NCBI RefSeq assembly: GCF_000814475.1
Contig: NZ_JSVC01000045.1
Location: forward strand, 62,001-126,000
Source of the DNA: Flavihumibacter solisilvae
GTDB taxonomy: Bacteria; Bacteroidota; Bacteroidia; Chitinophagales; Chitinophagaceae
DNA length: 64,000 bases
Direction: 5' to 3'
The notes under the pieces were generated by a model that saw only the letters and a program-made list of their open reading frames with translations, did not search any database and was not told the DNA's origin. Shown here piece by piece: positions 35,092 through 44,662 of the stretch; position 1 is the first letter of the stretch, and each line of letters starts with the position of its first letter. The translations under genes and the position numbers were made by a program.

Positions 35092-35919
35092 ATGAAAAAT
35101 CTATTGTTAAAAGGGATGTTGATGTTAAGTCTGCCGTTACTTATTGTTTCCTGTGATTCTAATGATGACGATAACAATCCGGAACCCTCAGTTGTAAAAG
35201 AATGGAATATTGACCTGAGCACCGCTAACGAAAATCCTGCTGTACCTGGCAGAACAGAAACCGGGAACCTGGCACTTCAGCTGATGGCGGACAACTCGCT
35301 CAAATATACAATTACAGTAAATAATGTAGCCAGTGGTGACGCATTACAGGCAGCACATATTCATACGGGAGATCCGGTCATTAACGGTCCCGTAATACAG
35401 GATTTCTCTCCATCTTTTAACGGGGGTACTGCTACCGGCACCATTACAAACGTCCGGCAATCACTGGTAGACAGCCTGAAGAACGATGCCAATCAACTTT
35501 ATTTTAATGTACATTCCACTCAGGTGGGTGGCGGACTTGTCCGTGGGCAGCTTAACAGCAGGATGGAGTTTGCGCAGGATGTTGTATTGTCTGGCGAAAA
35601 TGAAGTTCCACAGGTTGTCACTACTGCAACAGGGAATGCCCGACTCAGGATGACAGCAGATAAAAATCTTTATTACATAGTTAATGTGGACGGTTTGGAA
35701 TCAGGGGATGAATGGACAGCAGCGCATATACATAACGGTGCGGCAGGCGCGAATGGCAGTGTACTGGTCGGTCTTGCGGCTGGTCCTGCTGATTTTGGCG
35801 TACCCAAAGTAGTTACACTTGACGATGCCGGTTTTGCTGCTATCAAAACAGCGGCGATATATGTAAACGCGCACACCAACCTTTGGCCTGACGGTGCAAT
35901 TCGTGGCCAGATCAGGTAA
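35092..35919 (+). CDS. Lipoprotein with two CHRD domains
   Basis: This 275-residue protein has a lipoprotein signal ending LLIVSCDSND (Cys21) and an acidic linker. Two CHRD repeats follow. The first, about residues 40-160, has LALQLMADNSLKYTITV, ALQAAHIHTGDP and LYFNVHSTQVGGGLVRGQL. The second, about 165-275, has ARLRMTADKNLYYIVNV, WTAAHIHNGAAGANG and IYVNAHTNLWPDGAIRGQI. CHRD domains occur in surface proteins of many bacteria and in chordin; their bacterial role is unclear. It is divergent from the leader/susC operon and ends at a strong terminator. Confidence 0.9.
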   Translation: MKNLLLKGMLMLSLPLLIVSCDSNDDDNNPEPSVVKEWNIDLSTANENPAVPGRTETGNLALQLMADNSLKYTITVNNVASGDALQAAHIHTGDPVINGPVIQDFSPSFNGGTATGTITNVRQSLVDSLKNDANQLYFNVHSTQVGGGLVRGQLNSRMEFAQDVVLSGENEVPQVVTTATGNARLRMTADKNLYYIVNVDGLESGDEWTAAHIHNGAAGANGSVLVGLAAGPADFGVPKVVTLDDAGFAAIKTAAIYVNAHTNLWPDGAIRGQIR

Positions 35920-35953
35920 AGAAAAGTAAGGGCCTGTTTTAATCTGTATCAGG

Positions 35954-35979
35954 AGGTTGCCAGGGAGGCAACCTTTTTT
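35954..35979 (+). terminator. Intrinsic terminator of the CHRD gene
   Basis: AGGTTGCC (35954-35961), loop AGGGA, GGCAACCT (35967-35974), then a T-run to 35979. It lies 35 bp after the CHRD stop and touches the end of the convergent DUF1579 gene. Confidence 0.9.
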
Positions 35980-36478
35980 ATATCCGGCGATAAATGGTTT
36001 CAGTTGCTTTTACACTTTCTCCTTGCGGTGAAATATTATAAGCTGTAATGATCAGCTCACCATTTTCCTGCAATTGCATATCAGTTTGCCATCCCCATTC
36101 CTCGGGACTCTCCCCTCCGCTTGAATAACTACCAACTACGTCGGGCCTTGATTTTTTACCAGTCCCACCCTGTGAAAATAGTATTCCCGTATTCATATGA
36201 AAAGTATCGATCCAGGCAGATTGAAAACGGTCAGTATGGAGGTCATATCCCATTATCATGAAGCCCTCCAATGGCTTGCCCTGAAAGCTGGCAGTATACT
36301 CATGAACCAGGAACCTGCCGTTGAGGATTATGCGGATGGTCCCGGTCATCTCGGCTTCATCTGCAAGTTGGTCAGGTCCGAACCATACCCGGCATCGGCC
36401 TGTCCAGTTTCCGGTATAATTTTGAAATTCAGAATGAACTCCCAGTTGAAATGATTCGGAAAATGTGGTGTTTGACAT
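35978..36478 (-). CDS. DUF1579 family protein
   Basis: This 166-residue protein without a signal peptide has the DUF1579 pattern. GNWTGRCRVWFGPDQ (near residue 24) is followed by a central RFLVHEYTASFQGKPLEGFM, MGYDLHTDRFQSAWIDTFH and ending TETIYRRI. The family is a lipocalin-like beta-barrel of unknown function, often seen beside stress or metabolic genes. It lies 49 bp from the SDR gene on the same strand and may be its partner in a short operon. Confidence 0.8.
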   Translation of the reverse strand: MSNTTFSESFQLGVHSEFQNYTGNWTGRCRVWFGPDQLADEAEMTGTIRIILNGRFLVHEYTASFQGKPLEGFMIMGYDLHTDRFQSAWIDTFHMNTGILFSQGGTGKKSRPDVVGSYSSGGESPEEWGWQTDMQLQENGELIITAYNISPQGESVKATETIYRRI

Positions 36479-36527
36479 ACATGACGCTTTCCCTAAAGGT
36501 GATAATTATCCGCCAGGATCAGCAGCA

Positions 36528-37391
36528 CTATTTTTTCTTGTCAACTTTGCTATACAGTGAAGTAACCCATCTCCGTGGCAGAATACGAATTACGGAGGAT
36601 GTAACAGATGGCAGGAACCCGGGAATGATCAGCATTCTTCCATCGAGAGTCTTTCTGACTGCAATTTCACCTACTTTTTCAGGTGGTACAGCCATCCACA
36701 CACCAAAGACTCCCAGAGTCTTTTTTGTATCTTTTTCTATCTCTGGCTTAGTAAAAACCGGTCCGGGCGTCAGGCAACTTACACTGATGTCTTTATCCTT
36801 TAACTGGTATCGAAGTGAATAACTAAAAAAAACTACCGCAGACTTAGTAGCTGAATAAACATTCTTCGTTGGCATAGGGGCATATCCCGCCATGCTGGCA
36901 ACATTCAGCACATAGGCCGGAGTATTCTTTTCAAGCAGTGGAAGCAACAAGTAAGTCAACGCCATAGCAGATTCCACATTAAGCCTTACCATATAACGAA
37001 CTGTATCCAGGGGAATCTCCAGGTAGTCCTTTGCACCACCAAGGCCTGCGACATTGCACAACACCTTTAGTGGAAGATCCCGTTCAATACACCATTTTGA
37101 AATTTCTGTAGCTGATGATTCAAAAGCAAGATCATGCACAAGGTACTCTACATGGATGTTGTTCTCCGCTTCCAGTTTTTGTTTGGCAAGCTTCAGTCCA
37201 TCTTCATGCCTGGCGATGAGCACGAGGTTGAATCCCCGTTTGGCCAGCGCTTTTGAAATAGCAAAACCTATTCCCTTACTACCACCTGCAACAAGTGCAT
37301 AAGGCCTGTTATTATTAACAGGTTGCTGTGCCTGCATTGTTATGGAACCACCTGTCAGGAGTAACAGGTAAGCAATGACAGTGAACTTCAT
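36528..37391 (-). CDS. Short-chain dehydrogenase/reductase with signal-peptide-like N-terminus
   Basis: This 287-residue SDR enzyme has the cofactor motif LVAGGSKGIGFAIS near residue 33, the NAG-like CNVAGLGG near 113, and a catalytic Ser in VLNVASMAGYAP. The Tyr-Lys pair is in YSATKSAVVF near residue 182. It therefore looks active with NAD(P). The odd part is the N-terminus: MKFTVIAYLLLLTGGSITMQ followed by AQQP reads as a cleavable signal peptide. SDR enzymes need cytoplasmic NAD(P)H, so either Met19 or another codon is the true start, or the enzyme is exported. The ATG is the first in frame. The product is otherwise close to YqjQ-like SDRs. Substrate unknown. Confidence 0.85.
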   Translation of the reverse strand: MKFTVIAYLLLLTGGSITMQAQQPVNNNRPYALVAGGSKGIGFAISKALAKRGFNLVLIARHEDGLKLAKQKLEAENNIHVEYLVHDLAFESSATEISKWCIERDLPLKVLCNVAGLGGAKDYLEIPLDTVRYMVRLNVESAMALTYLLLPLLEKNTPAYVLNVASMAGYAPMPTKNVYSATKSAVVFFSYSLRYQLKDKDISVSCLTPGPVFTKPEIEKDTKKTLGVFGVWMAVPPEKVGEIAVRKTLDGRMLIIPGFLPSVTSSVIRILPRRWVTSLYSKVDKKK

Positions 37392-37449
37392 TTACGGAAG
37401 GTTTTGTCAAACGATGCAGTAACTGTGCCAGCGGATATAATGAAATAAA

Positions 37450-37474
37450 AAGGGTCTCCATTAGGGAGACCCTT
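37450..37474 (-). terminator. Intrinsic terminator after the STN-type SusCD operon
   Basis: AAGGGTCTCC (37450-37459) pairs with GGAGACCCTT (37465-37474). On the minus strand the stem is followed by TTTTTATTT. It lies 20 bp beyond the susD stop and separates that operon from the SDR gene. Confidence 0.88.
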
Positions 37475-37494
37475 AATTTTTTAACCTGTATAGA

Positions 37495-39297
37495 TTAATA
37501 CAATGGATTTTGCACTAGGTTGATATTCCTGTTCAATTCATCCTGTTCTATTGGCATAAAATAAAACCGGGCATTCCACTCTCGGTTCTGCACATCTTTT
37601 ACAGTATATGTAGGAGTAGGTGAAGTTGTATTATCGGGCTTCAGCTTATAAACGATTTCCACGCCTTTGACGTTGGTATATGCCTGGTCGGCAATCATCC
37701 AGCGGCGGATATCAAAATAGCGATGTCCTTCGTAGGCCAGTTCAACCAGTCGCTCGTTCCGGTAACGCTGAACAAGGGCCGCTCCCGATTCTGTGATGTC
37801 GGGCATAAAGGATCTTCTCCTGATCATATTCAGGTAGGTTTTCGCTTCGGCTTCTTCACCCAGCCCCAGGCAGGCTTCAACATAGTTCAATACAATTTCA
37901 GTATATCGGATATAACGCCATGGCTGCGTTTGTTTTGAAAACTGCGCGTCAATGGATGGATCAACAAACTTGCGGAGAAAATAGCTCGTGTAAGTACCGT
38001 TCCAGTCTTCGATCGGGCTCTTCCTTGTATCAAGTCCGGAAATTACTTCCATAGCTCCATTGGTCCACTTTTCGGTAAACGCAGTCTGGATCACTCCCTG
38101 CGGATCACGTGTTGCCACATCTGCAGGCCTAGGTCTCCATTTCGCCCCGTTATACTGTACGGTAGAATAAAACCTTGGATCCCTGCCGGAATATGGATCC
38201 GAAGCCTGGGCTGGATTACTCCAATTGAATTTGCTTCCATCGGCCATTTCAAAGGCGTCAACAAACTGTTGCGTCGGGCAGTTGCTTCCCCAGCCGTGAT
38301 AACCATTCGGCGTGTTATACAACCCGGGATTGTATCCATCCCAGTTCTGATCCACTTTAGTTGTAAAATGTTTGAAGAAGATATCCTCCGAAGTTTCATG
38401 CTTCAGGAATATATCACTGTAATTGGCTGTAGCCTCCTGGGCATTAGCGGGGTTCGGCATATAGAGTCCATAGCCTGCCTCTCCTGCCATATCCATTATT
38501 GCTTTGGCTGCATTCTTTGCCGCCTGCCAACGTGCAGTACGATCACCACCGACATATCCTACGAGTTCCTTGCTGGCATAAGCACCGGCCCATGAGGCAT
38601 TACTGTTGGCGAGGTCACCGGCAGCAAACAGCAGCGTCCTGGATTTCAAGGCCAGCGCTGCGCCTTTTGTCACCCTTCCCTTGTCTTTCTGGGTTACGGG
38701 CAACAAGGCGGCAGCTTTATCACATTCTTCAGTTATAAAATTAATGCACTCCTCATATGTGTTTCGGGGAACTGCGAAGTCATCATTTAGGGTGTATGCT
38801 TTTGTAATAATCGGCACGCCACCATAAAATGATACCAGGTTATGATATAGGTATGCACGCAGGAAATGTACTTCCCCTTTCATCGCGTCCCTGGCAGATG
38901 CCTCTACAGGAGCTGTTTCTATTTTCTCAAAGAAAAGATTCGCCGAGCGTACAAACTTATAAGCCGTACGCCAGTTATATTGCTTCATATTGGAAGCCCA
39001 GAAATCATATGCGAATATGGACATATCACCTGGCGTGATCAGGCTTTTAGTAACGTTACTGGTACCAAAATCGGCATTGTACATCGATTCATCTGCAAGT
39101 GAAGCCATCATGATACATCCAAATCCATGAGGCACACCGCCATATATATTGTTGACAAAGGTCTGTATCAGTGCAGGGTCATTCCATACGCTTGCATCAG
39201 AAAACTGGTCAACGGGTGTCAGGTTCAATTCTTTTTTACAACCTGTTGCCGATAGTAAAACTGCAAGTATGGAGTATTTGATGATTGATTTTTTCAT
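37495..39297 (-). CDS. SusD/RagB-family lipoprotein (FecR-regulated system)
   Basis: This SusD-like lipoprotein of about 600 residues has the ATG at 39297 giving a lipoprotein signal ending LLSATGCKKEL; the frame extends to a TTG at 39306 next to the susC stop. Blocks include MKGEVHFLRAYLYHNLVSFY, VPIITKAYTLND and the C-terminal RNERLVELAYEGHRYFDIRR with VEIVYKLK after it. The plan with a long central insertion, PRDPRFYSTVQYNG-like DPYSGRDPRFYSTVQ and KQTQPWRYIRYTEIVLNYVE, fits the SusD group found with glycan or peptide uptake systems. The substrate cannot be read from the sequence. It follows susC by 9 bp and ends at an intrinsic terminator. Confidence 0.93.
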   Translation of the reverse strand: MKKSIIKYSILAVLLSATGCKKELNLTPVDQFSDASVWNDPALIQTFVNNIYGGVPHGFGCIMMASLADESMYNADFGTSNVTKSLITPGDMSIFAYDFWASNMKQYNWRTAYKFVRSANLFFEKIETAPVEASARDAMKGEVHFLRAYLYHNLVSFYGGVPIITKAYTLNDDFAVPRNTYEECINFITEECDKAAALLPVTQKDKGRVTKGAALALKSRTLLFAAGDLANSNASWAGAYASKELVGYVGGDRTARWQAAKNAAKAIMDMAGEAGYGLYMPNPANAQEATANYSDIFLKHETSEDIFFKHFTTKVDQNWDGYNPGLYNTPNGYHGWGSNCPTQQFVDAFEMADGSKFNWSNPAQASDPYSGRDPRFYSTVQYNGAKWRPRPADVATRDPQGVIQTAFTEKWTNGAMEVISGLDTRKSPIEDWNGTYTSYFLRKFVDPSIDAQFSKQTQPWRYIRYTEIVLNYVEACLGLGEEAEAKTYLNMIRRRSFMPDITESGAALVQRYRNERLVELAYEGHRYFDIRRWMIADQAYTNVKGVEIVYKLKPDNTTSPTPTYTVKDVQNREWNARFYFMPIEQDELNRNINLVQNPLY

Positions 39298-39306
39298 AGC
39301 TAACAA

Positions 39307-42300
39307 TTAAAAGGTTAAAGTGGCACCAGCTGATAAAACGCGCTGTAGCGGGTAGCTTTGTCCGCTTCCCGCTGACGCTTCAGGGTCGAAGTCTTTGTAA
39401 TCCGGGCTGTAAGTAAGCAGGTTGTACCCGCTGATGTACAGCCTCATTTGCTGCATGCCTGCCTTCTGGGTCAGGGATACCGGTAAGGTATAACCGAGCT
39501 GAAGGTTCTTAAGCCTTACATAATCTGTCTTAAGCAGAAAATAAGTATTGTTATTGCTCGCCCAGTACTCATTTCCCCGATTAAATGCCCGGGGCTTGTC
39601 CGAAGTCGGATTGCCGGTTGTCCACCTGCCATCAGCAAAGCTTTGAAGGTAGTTTCCAATTTCCCCCGATTCCGTGTTGATATAATTAACCGCCCCTGTT
39701 GCAGCCTGGAACAATAAGGCCAGGTCAAAACCCTTATATTGAAGGCTCAGGTTAAGTCCACCGGTAAACGTAGGCACAGTGGATTTATCAACGCGCTTGC
39801 GGTCGTCAGGATCAATAACCCCATTTTTATCCAGGTCTGCAAAGATCAGGTCCCCGGGTTTAGCACCGGACCAGTGGGGATACTTGTCCAGTTCCGATGC
39901 ATCATGAAATACGCCGATGGCTTCATAATACAAACCGGTGCTCATTGGATGACCAGTAGATCTCTGGTACTCCGGGGCACCAGGCGCTTCATCCCAGAAC
40001 TGGATCTTATTCTTTGCATATCCGCCATTGAGTCCAACCGAATAGCTGAAGTCCCTTGTGCCGTTACGGTAAGTGATATTGAAATCAAAGCCCCTGTTCA
40101 CCACGATACCGATGTTCTCAGGAGGCAGGGTCAGTCCCGCCGAAGCCGGGATCGATGCGTTACGGGGATATAGGATATTGGAACGTTTGTAATTGAAATA
40201 GTCCGCCTCGATCGACAACCTGTTACTGAGCATCGTCATATCGAAACCGATATTAGCCTGGTCTGCTTTTTCCCAGGTAACATCCAGGTTTGGTATTCTT
40301 GTTTCATAAAGTGTCTGGTTTTCTGTTGATCCGTTTGTGACGAAAGGGAAATATGGAGAACTGATAAAGTTGCCATATGCATAAGTAGTCATGTACTGCC
40401 ATTCAAGGATCCTGTCGTTCCCTGTCTGCCCCCATGATCCACGGATCTTAAGGTTATCAATAAAATTGATGTTATTCGCAAAGAATGGTTCCTCTGACAC
40501 CCGCCATCCAAGTGAAACCCCGGGAAAGAAACCCCAACGGTTTTGTTCCGGGAAGATGTAAGATCCATCATAGCGCCATACGAACTCCGCCAGGTATTTT
40601 TCCCTGAATGCATAGTTAACACGGCCGAAATAATTGAGCCTTGCATTCACCCATCCTGATCCGCCATTATTTATTTCGGCAGCGCCGCCTGCAAATAGCT
40701 GATCAATTGCTGTGGAAGCATAGTATCTCCTGAATGCATTGAAATAATCGGCATTTCCTTTCCTCAATTCCGATCCAACCATTAATCTGATGCCGTGATC
40801 ACCAGCGATTTTAGTGTCATAATTGGCCAGCCCGTAAAACGTCTTGGTAATTTCATCGCGAGAGTATTCATTCAGCCTCGCATCGTCAAAACCTCTCTTT
40901 CCTTTTACCAGTACGGGATTGCCATCAGCATCGTAGGTATTATAGTCCCAGGTATACAGGTACCAGGGAGTTTGCCAGGTCTTGCGGAAATCGAAACCTT
41001 TGTCGAATGAGGCATTACCTGTAAGGGTAAGACCCTTCACACCGGGAACCGAAATATTCAATTTAAGGTTTGTATTCAGTACATAGTATTTGTCCTTGTC
41101 GTAACCTGTCGCATCTGTGCTGATCACAACAGGGTTGTCGCCATATTCAATATCCGGACCTGGAGTTCCATCGGGCCAGTAGGCAGGAAGAGTTGGCTTA
41201 CCGCGCATGACCATGCGGAATATGGAACCCGCTCCACGAACCGGGTAGTTCCTGTCCTCCAGCCGGCCAGCTACATCCACTGCAAGTGACATGTACTTAT
41301 TGATCTTGCCGTCGAGATTACTGCGAAAATCATACTGGTTATACTTTGTCGCACTATTATAATAGTTTCCCTCCTGTGTCTTTGCTCCCAGGGAAACAAA
41401 ATAGCGCATGGCATCTGTACCACCCGACACTGTCACATTGTATGCATTCTGTGCAGAACGCTTTTTAAGTGTTTCGTCGAACCAGTCGGTATTCGGATAT
41501 TTCCAGAGGTCTGATCCATCACTAAACTTTCGGATCTCTTCGTCTGTATATTTTGCGGGTGAACCATTATACGCTGCGATTTCATTCAGCATTGTCGCGT
41601 AGGTTGCGGCATCAGCCATTTTGGGAATCCTGGTCGGCTGGTTGTAACCAAAGTTCACGTTGAAACTGATCTCAGGTTTACCAAGCTTTCCCCTTTTTGT
41701 AGTGACCAGGATCACCCCGTTTGCAGCCTGCGCTCCATAGATCGCTGCTGATGCATCCTTAAGTACCGTAACGCTTTCGATACTATTAGGATCTATCCGG
41801 TCAAGGCTTCTGCCTGCAATCCCATCGACCACAACAAGTACGTCGTTGTTATTGAGCGTGTTCATACCACGGATTCGCAGCGTAGATCCATCATATCCTG
41901 GTTCCCCGCTACCCGTTACCGCTGTAAGTCCGGGTAAACGACCAACCAGGCTGTTGCTCACGTTGGTTGCCGGAGACTGTATAAGCTCGCGTCCCTTTAC
42001 TGAACTTACTGAACCAGTCAGGGTTGTCTTCTTTGATGTTCCGTAACCAATCACTACAACATCTTCAAGGCCCTTGCTCGATGGAATCATTTTAAGGCTG
42101 ATAGGTTCATTTCCGTTCACCGTTACTTCCTTTGAATCGAAGCCTATTGAGGAAACAACAAGCACGGATCCCTCCGGAACTTCGAGTTCAAACTCACCGG
42201 TTGCAGAAGTTACAGTACCGCTTTTGGAACCTTTGATGTTTACAGATACACCTTCCAGCGGCTGTCCCTGTTCGTTAGTGACCTTTCCTCTCACCGTTAT

Positions 42301-42690
42301 GTCTTTGTCCATCTCCGCAGAACGGTTTATCACTACAAGATTTTTATTGACCAACCGGTAGCTGAGGGAAGTATTTGACAGCACGCGGTTCAGTACCTGG
42401 TCCACGGGCATATCGCTGACCTCGAGGTCAATCCGGGTTTCCCCGCTGACCAGCCCGTCGTGGTAAAGGAACCGGTAGTTCGTCTGGCGCTGGATAATGG
42501 AAAACAGCTTTTTCAGGCTGGTATTCCGGACAGAAACCGTCACAGTTTCCTGGGCCATACCTGTTGCGGCGACCTGCAGGCAGAATACGGTTAAAAACAG
42601 AGCGGTTAGTTTCATAATCAGCAGCAGTTTCAAATAGGATTGACCTCCCGGTAAATGCCGGGGTTTAGCGCATTTTTGCATATTTTGCAA
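39307..42690 (-). CDS. SusC-family TonB-dependent channel with STN signalling domain
   Basis: This 1127-residue SusC-like transporter has the long Bacteroidota N-terminus before its signal (MKLTALFLTVFCLQVAATG). A secretin/TonB short N-terminal (STN) domain follows at about residues 55-120 (NTSLKKLFSIIQRQTNYRFL; DQVLNRVLSNTSLSYRLV). Then come a carboxypeptidase-like domain (VRGKVTNEQGQPLEGVSVN), the plug (EDVVVIGYGTSKKTTLTGSV; DVLVVVDGIAGRSL) and the barrel. The STN domain touches FecR-type anti-sigma factors. The upstream genes encode exactly such a FecR protein and an ECF sigma factor, so ligand binding should induce this operon. Met4 is an alternative start. Confidence 0.95.
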   Translation of the reverse strand: MQNMQKCAKPRHLPGGQSYLKLLLIMKLTALFLTVFCLQVAATGMAQETVTVSVRNTSLKKLFSIIQRQTNYRFLYHDGLVSGETRIDLEVSDMPVDQVLNRVLSNTSLSYRLVNKNLVVINRSAEMDKDITVRGKVTNEQGQPLEGVSVNIKGSKSGTVTSATGEFELEVPEGSVLVVSSIGFDSKEVTVNGNEPISLKMIPSSKGLEDVVVIGYGTSKKTTLTGSVSSVKGRELIQSPATNVSNSLVGRLPGLTAVTGSGEPGYDGSTLRIRGMNTLNNNDVLVVVDGIAGRSLDRIDPNSIESVTVLKDASAAIYGAQAANGVILVTTKRGKLGKPEISFNVNFGYNQPTRIPKMADAATYATMLNEIAAYNGSPAKYTDEEIRKFSDGSDLWKYPNTDWFDETLKKRSAQNAYNVTVSGGTDAMRYFVSLGAKTQEGNYYNSATKYNQYDFRSNLDGKINKYMSLAVDVAGRLEDRNYPVRGAGSIFRMVMRGKPTLPAYWPDGTPGPDIEYGDNPVVISTDATGYDKDKYYVLNTNLKLNISVPGVKGLTLTGNASFDKGFDFRKTWQTPWYLYTWDYNTYDADGNPVLVKGKRGFDDARLNEYSRDEITKTFYGLANYDTKIAGDHGIRLMVGSELRKGNADYFNAFRRYYASTAIDQLFAGGAAEINNGGSGWVNARLNYFGRVNYAFREKYLAEFVWRYDGSYIFPEQNRWGFFPGVSLGWRVSEEPFFANNINFIDNLKIRGSWGQTGNDRILEWQYMTTYAYGNFISSPYFPFVTNGSTENQTLYETRIPNLDVTWEKADQANIGFDMTMLSNRLSIEADYFNYKRSNILYPRNASIPASAGLTLPPENIGIVVNRGFDFNITYRNGTRDFSYSVGLNGGYAKNKIQFWDEAPGAPEYQRSTGHPMSTGLYYEAIGVFHDASELDKYPHWSGAKPGDLIFADLDKNGVIDPDDRKRVDKSTVPTFTGGLNLSLQYKGFDLALLFQAATGAVNYINTESGEIGNYLQSFADGRWTTGNPTSDKPRAFNRGNEYWASNNNTYFLLKTDYVRLKNLQLGYTLPVSLTQKAGMQQMRLYISGYNLLTYSPDYKDFDPEASAGSGQSYPLQRVLSAGATLTF

Positions 42691-42814
42691 TCATTAAAGT
42701 TTACAATAGGGGCTTAAGATTCGCAGTCCTGGCCCCAGTTAGCTTTGGTTTGAGGGGGATGTTGACGCATCTCCCTTTTTTGTTATTCTGGTTTGATTTA
42801 TGTCATTGGCGATT

Positions 42815-43912
42815 TCATTTTTGAATGGTAATTATGTTTCCTTTCCTTGAGTAGCGGAATGAGTATGTGAGTTGCATGGCATTGAGAGCTTCTTCCAGGC
42901 TTTCGTTCTGGAACACACCGGTGAATTTTTCCCTGGCGATTGATTCGTCTTCAATATGAATGCTGACGTTGTACCAGCGACCCATCCTTTCCGCCAGGTC
43001 TGCAAGCGGTTCGCTGTTAAAAACCAGTTTGTTGTCGAGCCAGGCGATTTCAGGAATCAGCCTACTTTGCGATTCACGGGTAAGTTTATTCACTTCGTAA
43101 ACAAGGGGCTGACTGCTTATCGACTCAATTCCACGTGCCTTTGCAGGACGGCAATCTTCCTTCGTGTAAATGACGATCTTTTCGTTTGGCTTGAGCAGGA
43201 TTTTTCTCTCCGCATCAAAATGTGTCGATAATTCCACCACACCCCTTATCAGCGCGGTTTCCACTTTACTGTCACCGGGATAAGATCTTACATTAAACGC
43301 CGTCCCTTTAACAGTTATATTTACCGGGCCTGCATGTACTACCAGCGGAAGCGCGCGATGCGTAACATCAAAGTATGCTTCTCCCGATAACAAGATATCG
43401 CGGTTGGATTGCCCGTACCCTGGTTTACATGTAATGCTGCTGTTGCTGTTTACCCACACTATTGTGCCGTCAGGAAGCACATTTCGTCCTTTGCCGAAAT
43501 ACAGGTTGCCGTGCCCGGTGTCAACCTGTGTAGCAATTTGCCTGCTTCGTGGATAGTTGTTTGCAAAAAACCAGACTGCAACAGCCAATGTAATTACGGT
43601 GCAGCTAACGATCAGCAATAAGGGCTTTTTTGTTTTTTTCAGTGCAGGGCGGAATGGCTTGCTGGCTTCATTGTCAAACTCGCCTGGGAAATGCCTTTGC
43701 ATCTGAACCAGTTGTTTCTGCCAGGCAGCACGGTCAGTTTCGTCGGGATTTATTTCAGGAGACTGCTGACGGAAATATGCTTCATGTATTTCTACCTGGC
43801 TCGCGGTGCCGGGATCCTGCCTTAAAAGGTCTTCGAGCTCCTTTATCTCGCCGGAAGACGCTTCTCCGGAGAGTTTTCTTGCTACGAGATGCCAGATTCT
43901 TTCGGATACCAT
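42815..43912 (-). CDS. FecR-family anti-sigma factor
   Basis: This 365-residue inner membrane regulator has a cytoplasmic N-terminal part (residues 1-95) and one membrane helix (KPLLLIVSCTVITLAVAVWF, near 95-114). The periplasmic FecR domain shows GRNVLPDGTIVWVNSNSS, ILLSGEAYFDVTH, INITVKGTAFNVRSY-type VNITVKGTAFNVRSYPGD and VELSTHFDA. A C-terminal STN-like contact domain (FNSEPLADLAERMGRWYNVS; FTGVFQNESLEEALNAMQ) ends the protein. It should hold the sigma factor at 43982 until the STN-SusC signals. It is 69 bp after the sigma gene and 124 bp before susC. Confidence 0.94.
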   Translation of the reverse strand: MVSERIWHLVARKLSGEASSGEIKELEDLLRQDPGTASQVEIHEAYFRQQSPEINPDETDRAAWQKQLVQMQRHFPGEFDNEASKPFRPALKKTKKPLLLIVSCTVITLAVAVWFFANNYPRSRQIATQVDTGHGNLYFGKGRNVLPDGTIVWVNSNSSITCKPGYGQSNRDILLSGEAYFDVTHRALPLVVHAGPVNITVKGTAFNVRSYPGDSKVETALIRGVVELSTHFDAERKILLKPNEKIVIYTKEDCRPAKARGIESISSQPLVYEVNKLTRESQSRLIPEIAWLDNKLVFNSEPLADLAERMGRWYNVSIHIEDESIAREKFTGVFQNESLEEALNAMQLTYSFRYSRKGNIITIQK

Positions 43913-43981
43913 GTGCTGTTAGGTGTTACTATCTAAGGAGATAACAACGCAGGCAAATCCCCTAAAGAGAGGAAAAGATTT

Positions 43982-44581
43982 TTATTTTACGGTACGTTCC
44001 GGGAAAACGAAGCGAATGGACTGGCTTATCCGCCGGGTTGCGATTGCCATCTGGGCGTCGATAGTTTTGACGGAAATATTAAGTATAGTTGCAATTTCCT
44101 TATACTTCAGGCCGTCTTCGCGAACCATTTTATAAATAACCCTGCATCGTGGCGGAAGGGATTGAATCGCGTCGTGCAGGTGCCGGATCATTTCACCATT
44201 GAGCAGCGTTTCCTCCGGATCCTGGTACCCGGAAATAAGCTTATCAGCATCAAGTTCCTCGAGACTGAATTCACTGCTCCGGTTATTTTTTTCAAGGTGC
44301 TTCACTGCCAGGTTCCTTGTAGCAACATAAACATAGAGATTAATATTCTCCACCTCAATCAGCCGGGCGCGGCTCTTCCAGAGATTGACGAATAGATCTG
44401 CAGTGACCTCCTCAGCGATGTCCTGGCTTTTTACCAAGGCCATCGCAAAACCGCGCACTTTTTTATAGAAGTGATAATACAGTTTTTCAAAAGCTTCCTG
44501 GTCACCAAAAAGCGCTACACGTTCAATATAGGATTGTAATTGAAGTTGAGCAGTCATGTTTCTAAATGGCACAATAAGCAA
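43982..44581 (-). CDS. ECF RNA polymerase sigma factor (FecI-like, Bacteroidota type)
   Basis: This 199-residue sigma-70 family factor has region 2 (YHFYKKVRGFAMALVKSQDI; AEEVTADLFVNLWKSRARL) and region 4 (LPPRCRVIYKMVREDGLKYK; EIATILNISVKTIDAQMAIA). It heads the order sigma, FecR, SusC, SusD, the standard Bacteroidota cell-surface signalling layout, and should direct transcription of the susCD genes. The start ATG at 44581 adds about ten residues before Met8 (MTAQLQLQSYIERVALFGDQ), which is a good alternative. Confidence 0.94.
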   Translation of the reverse strand: MLIVPFRNMTAQLQLQSYIERVALFGDQEAFEKLYYHFYKKVRGFAMALVKSQDIAEEVTADLFVNLWKSRARLIEVENINLYVYVATRNLAVKHLEKNNRSSEFSLEELDADKLISGYQDPEETLLNGEMIRHLHDAIQSLPPRCRVIYKMVREDGLKYKEIATILNISVKTIDAQMAIATRRISQSIRFVFPERTVK

Positions 44582-44662
44582 ACGAAGTGAAAATTAAATC
44601 TTTTATTGTAAAAACCAAAGACCAAATGTTTTTACTTATTAATTTCTACTTTTCCATTTCTT

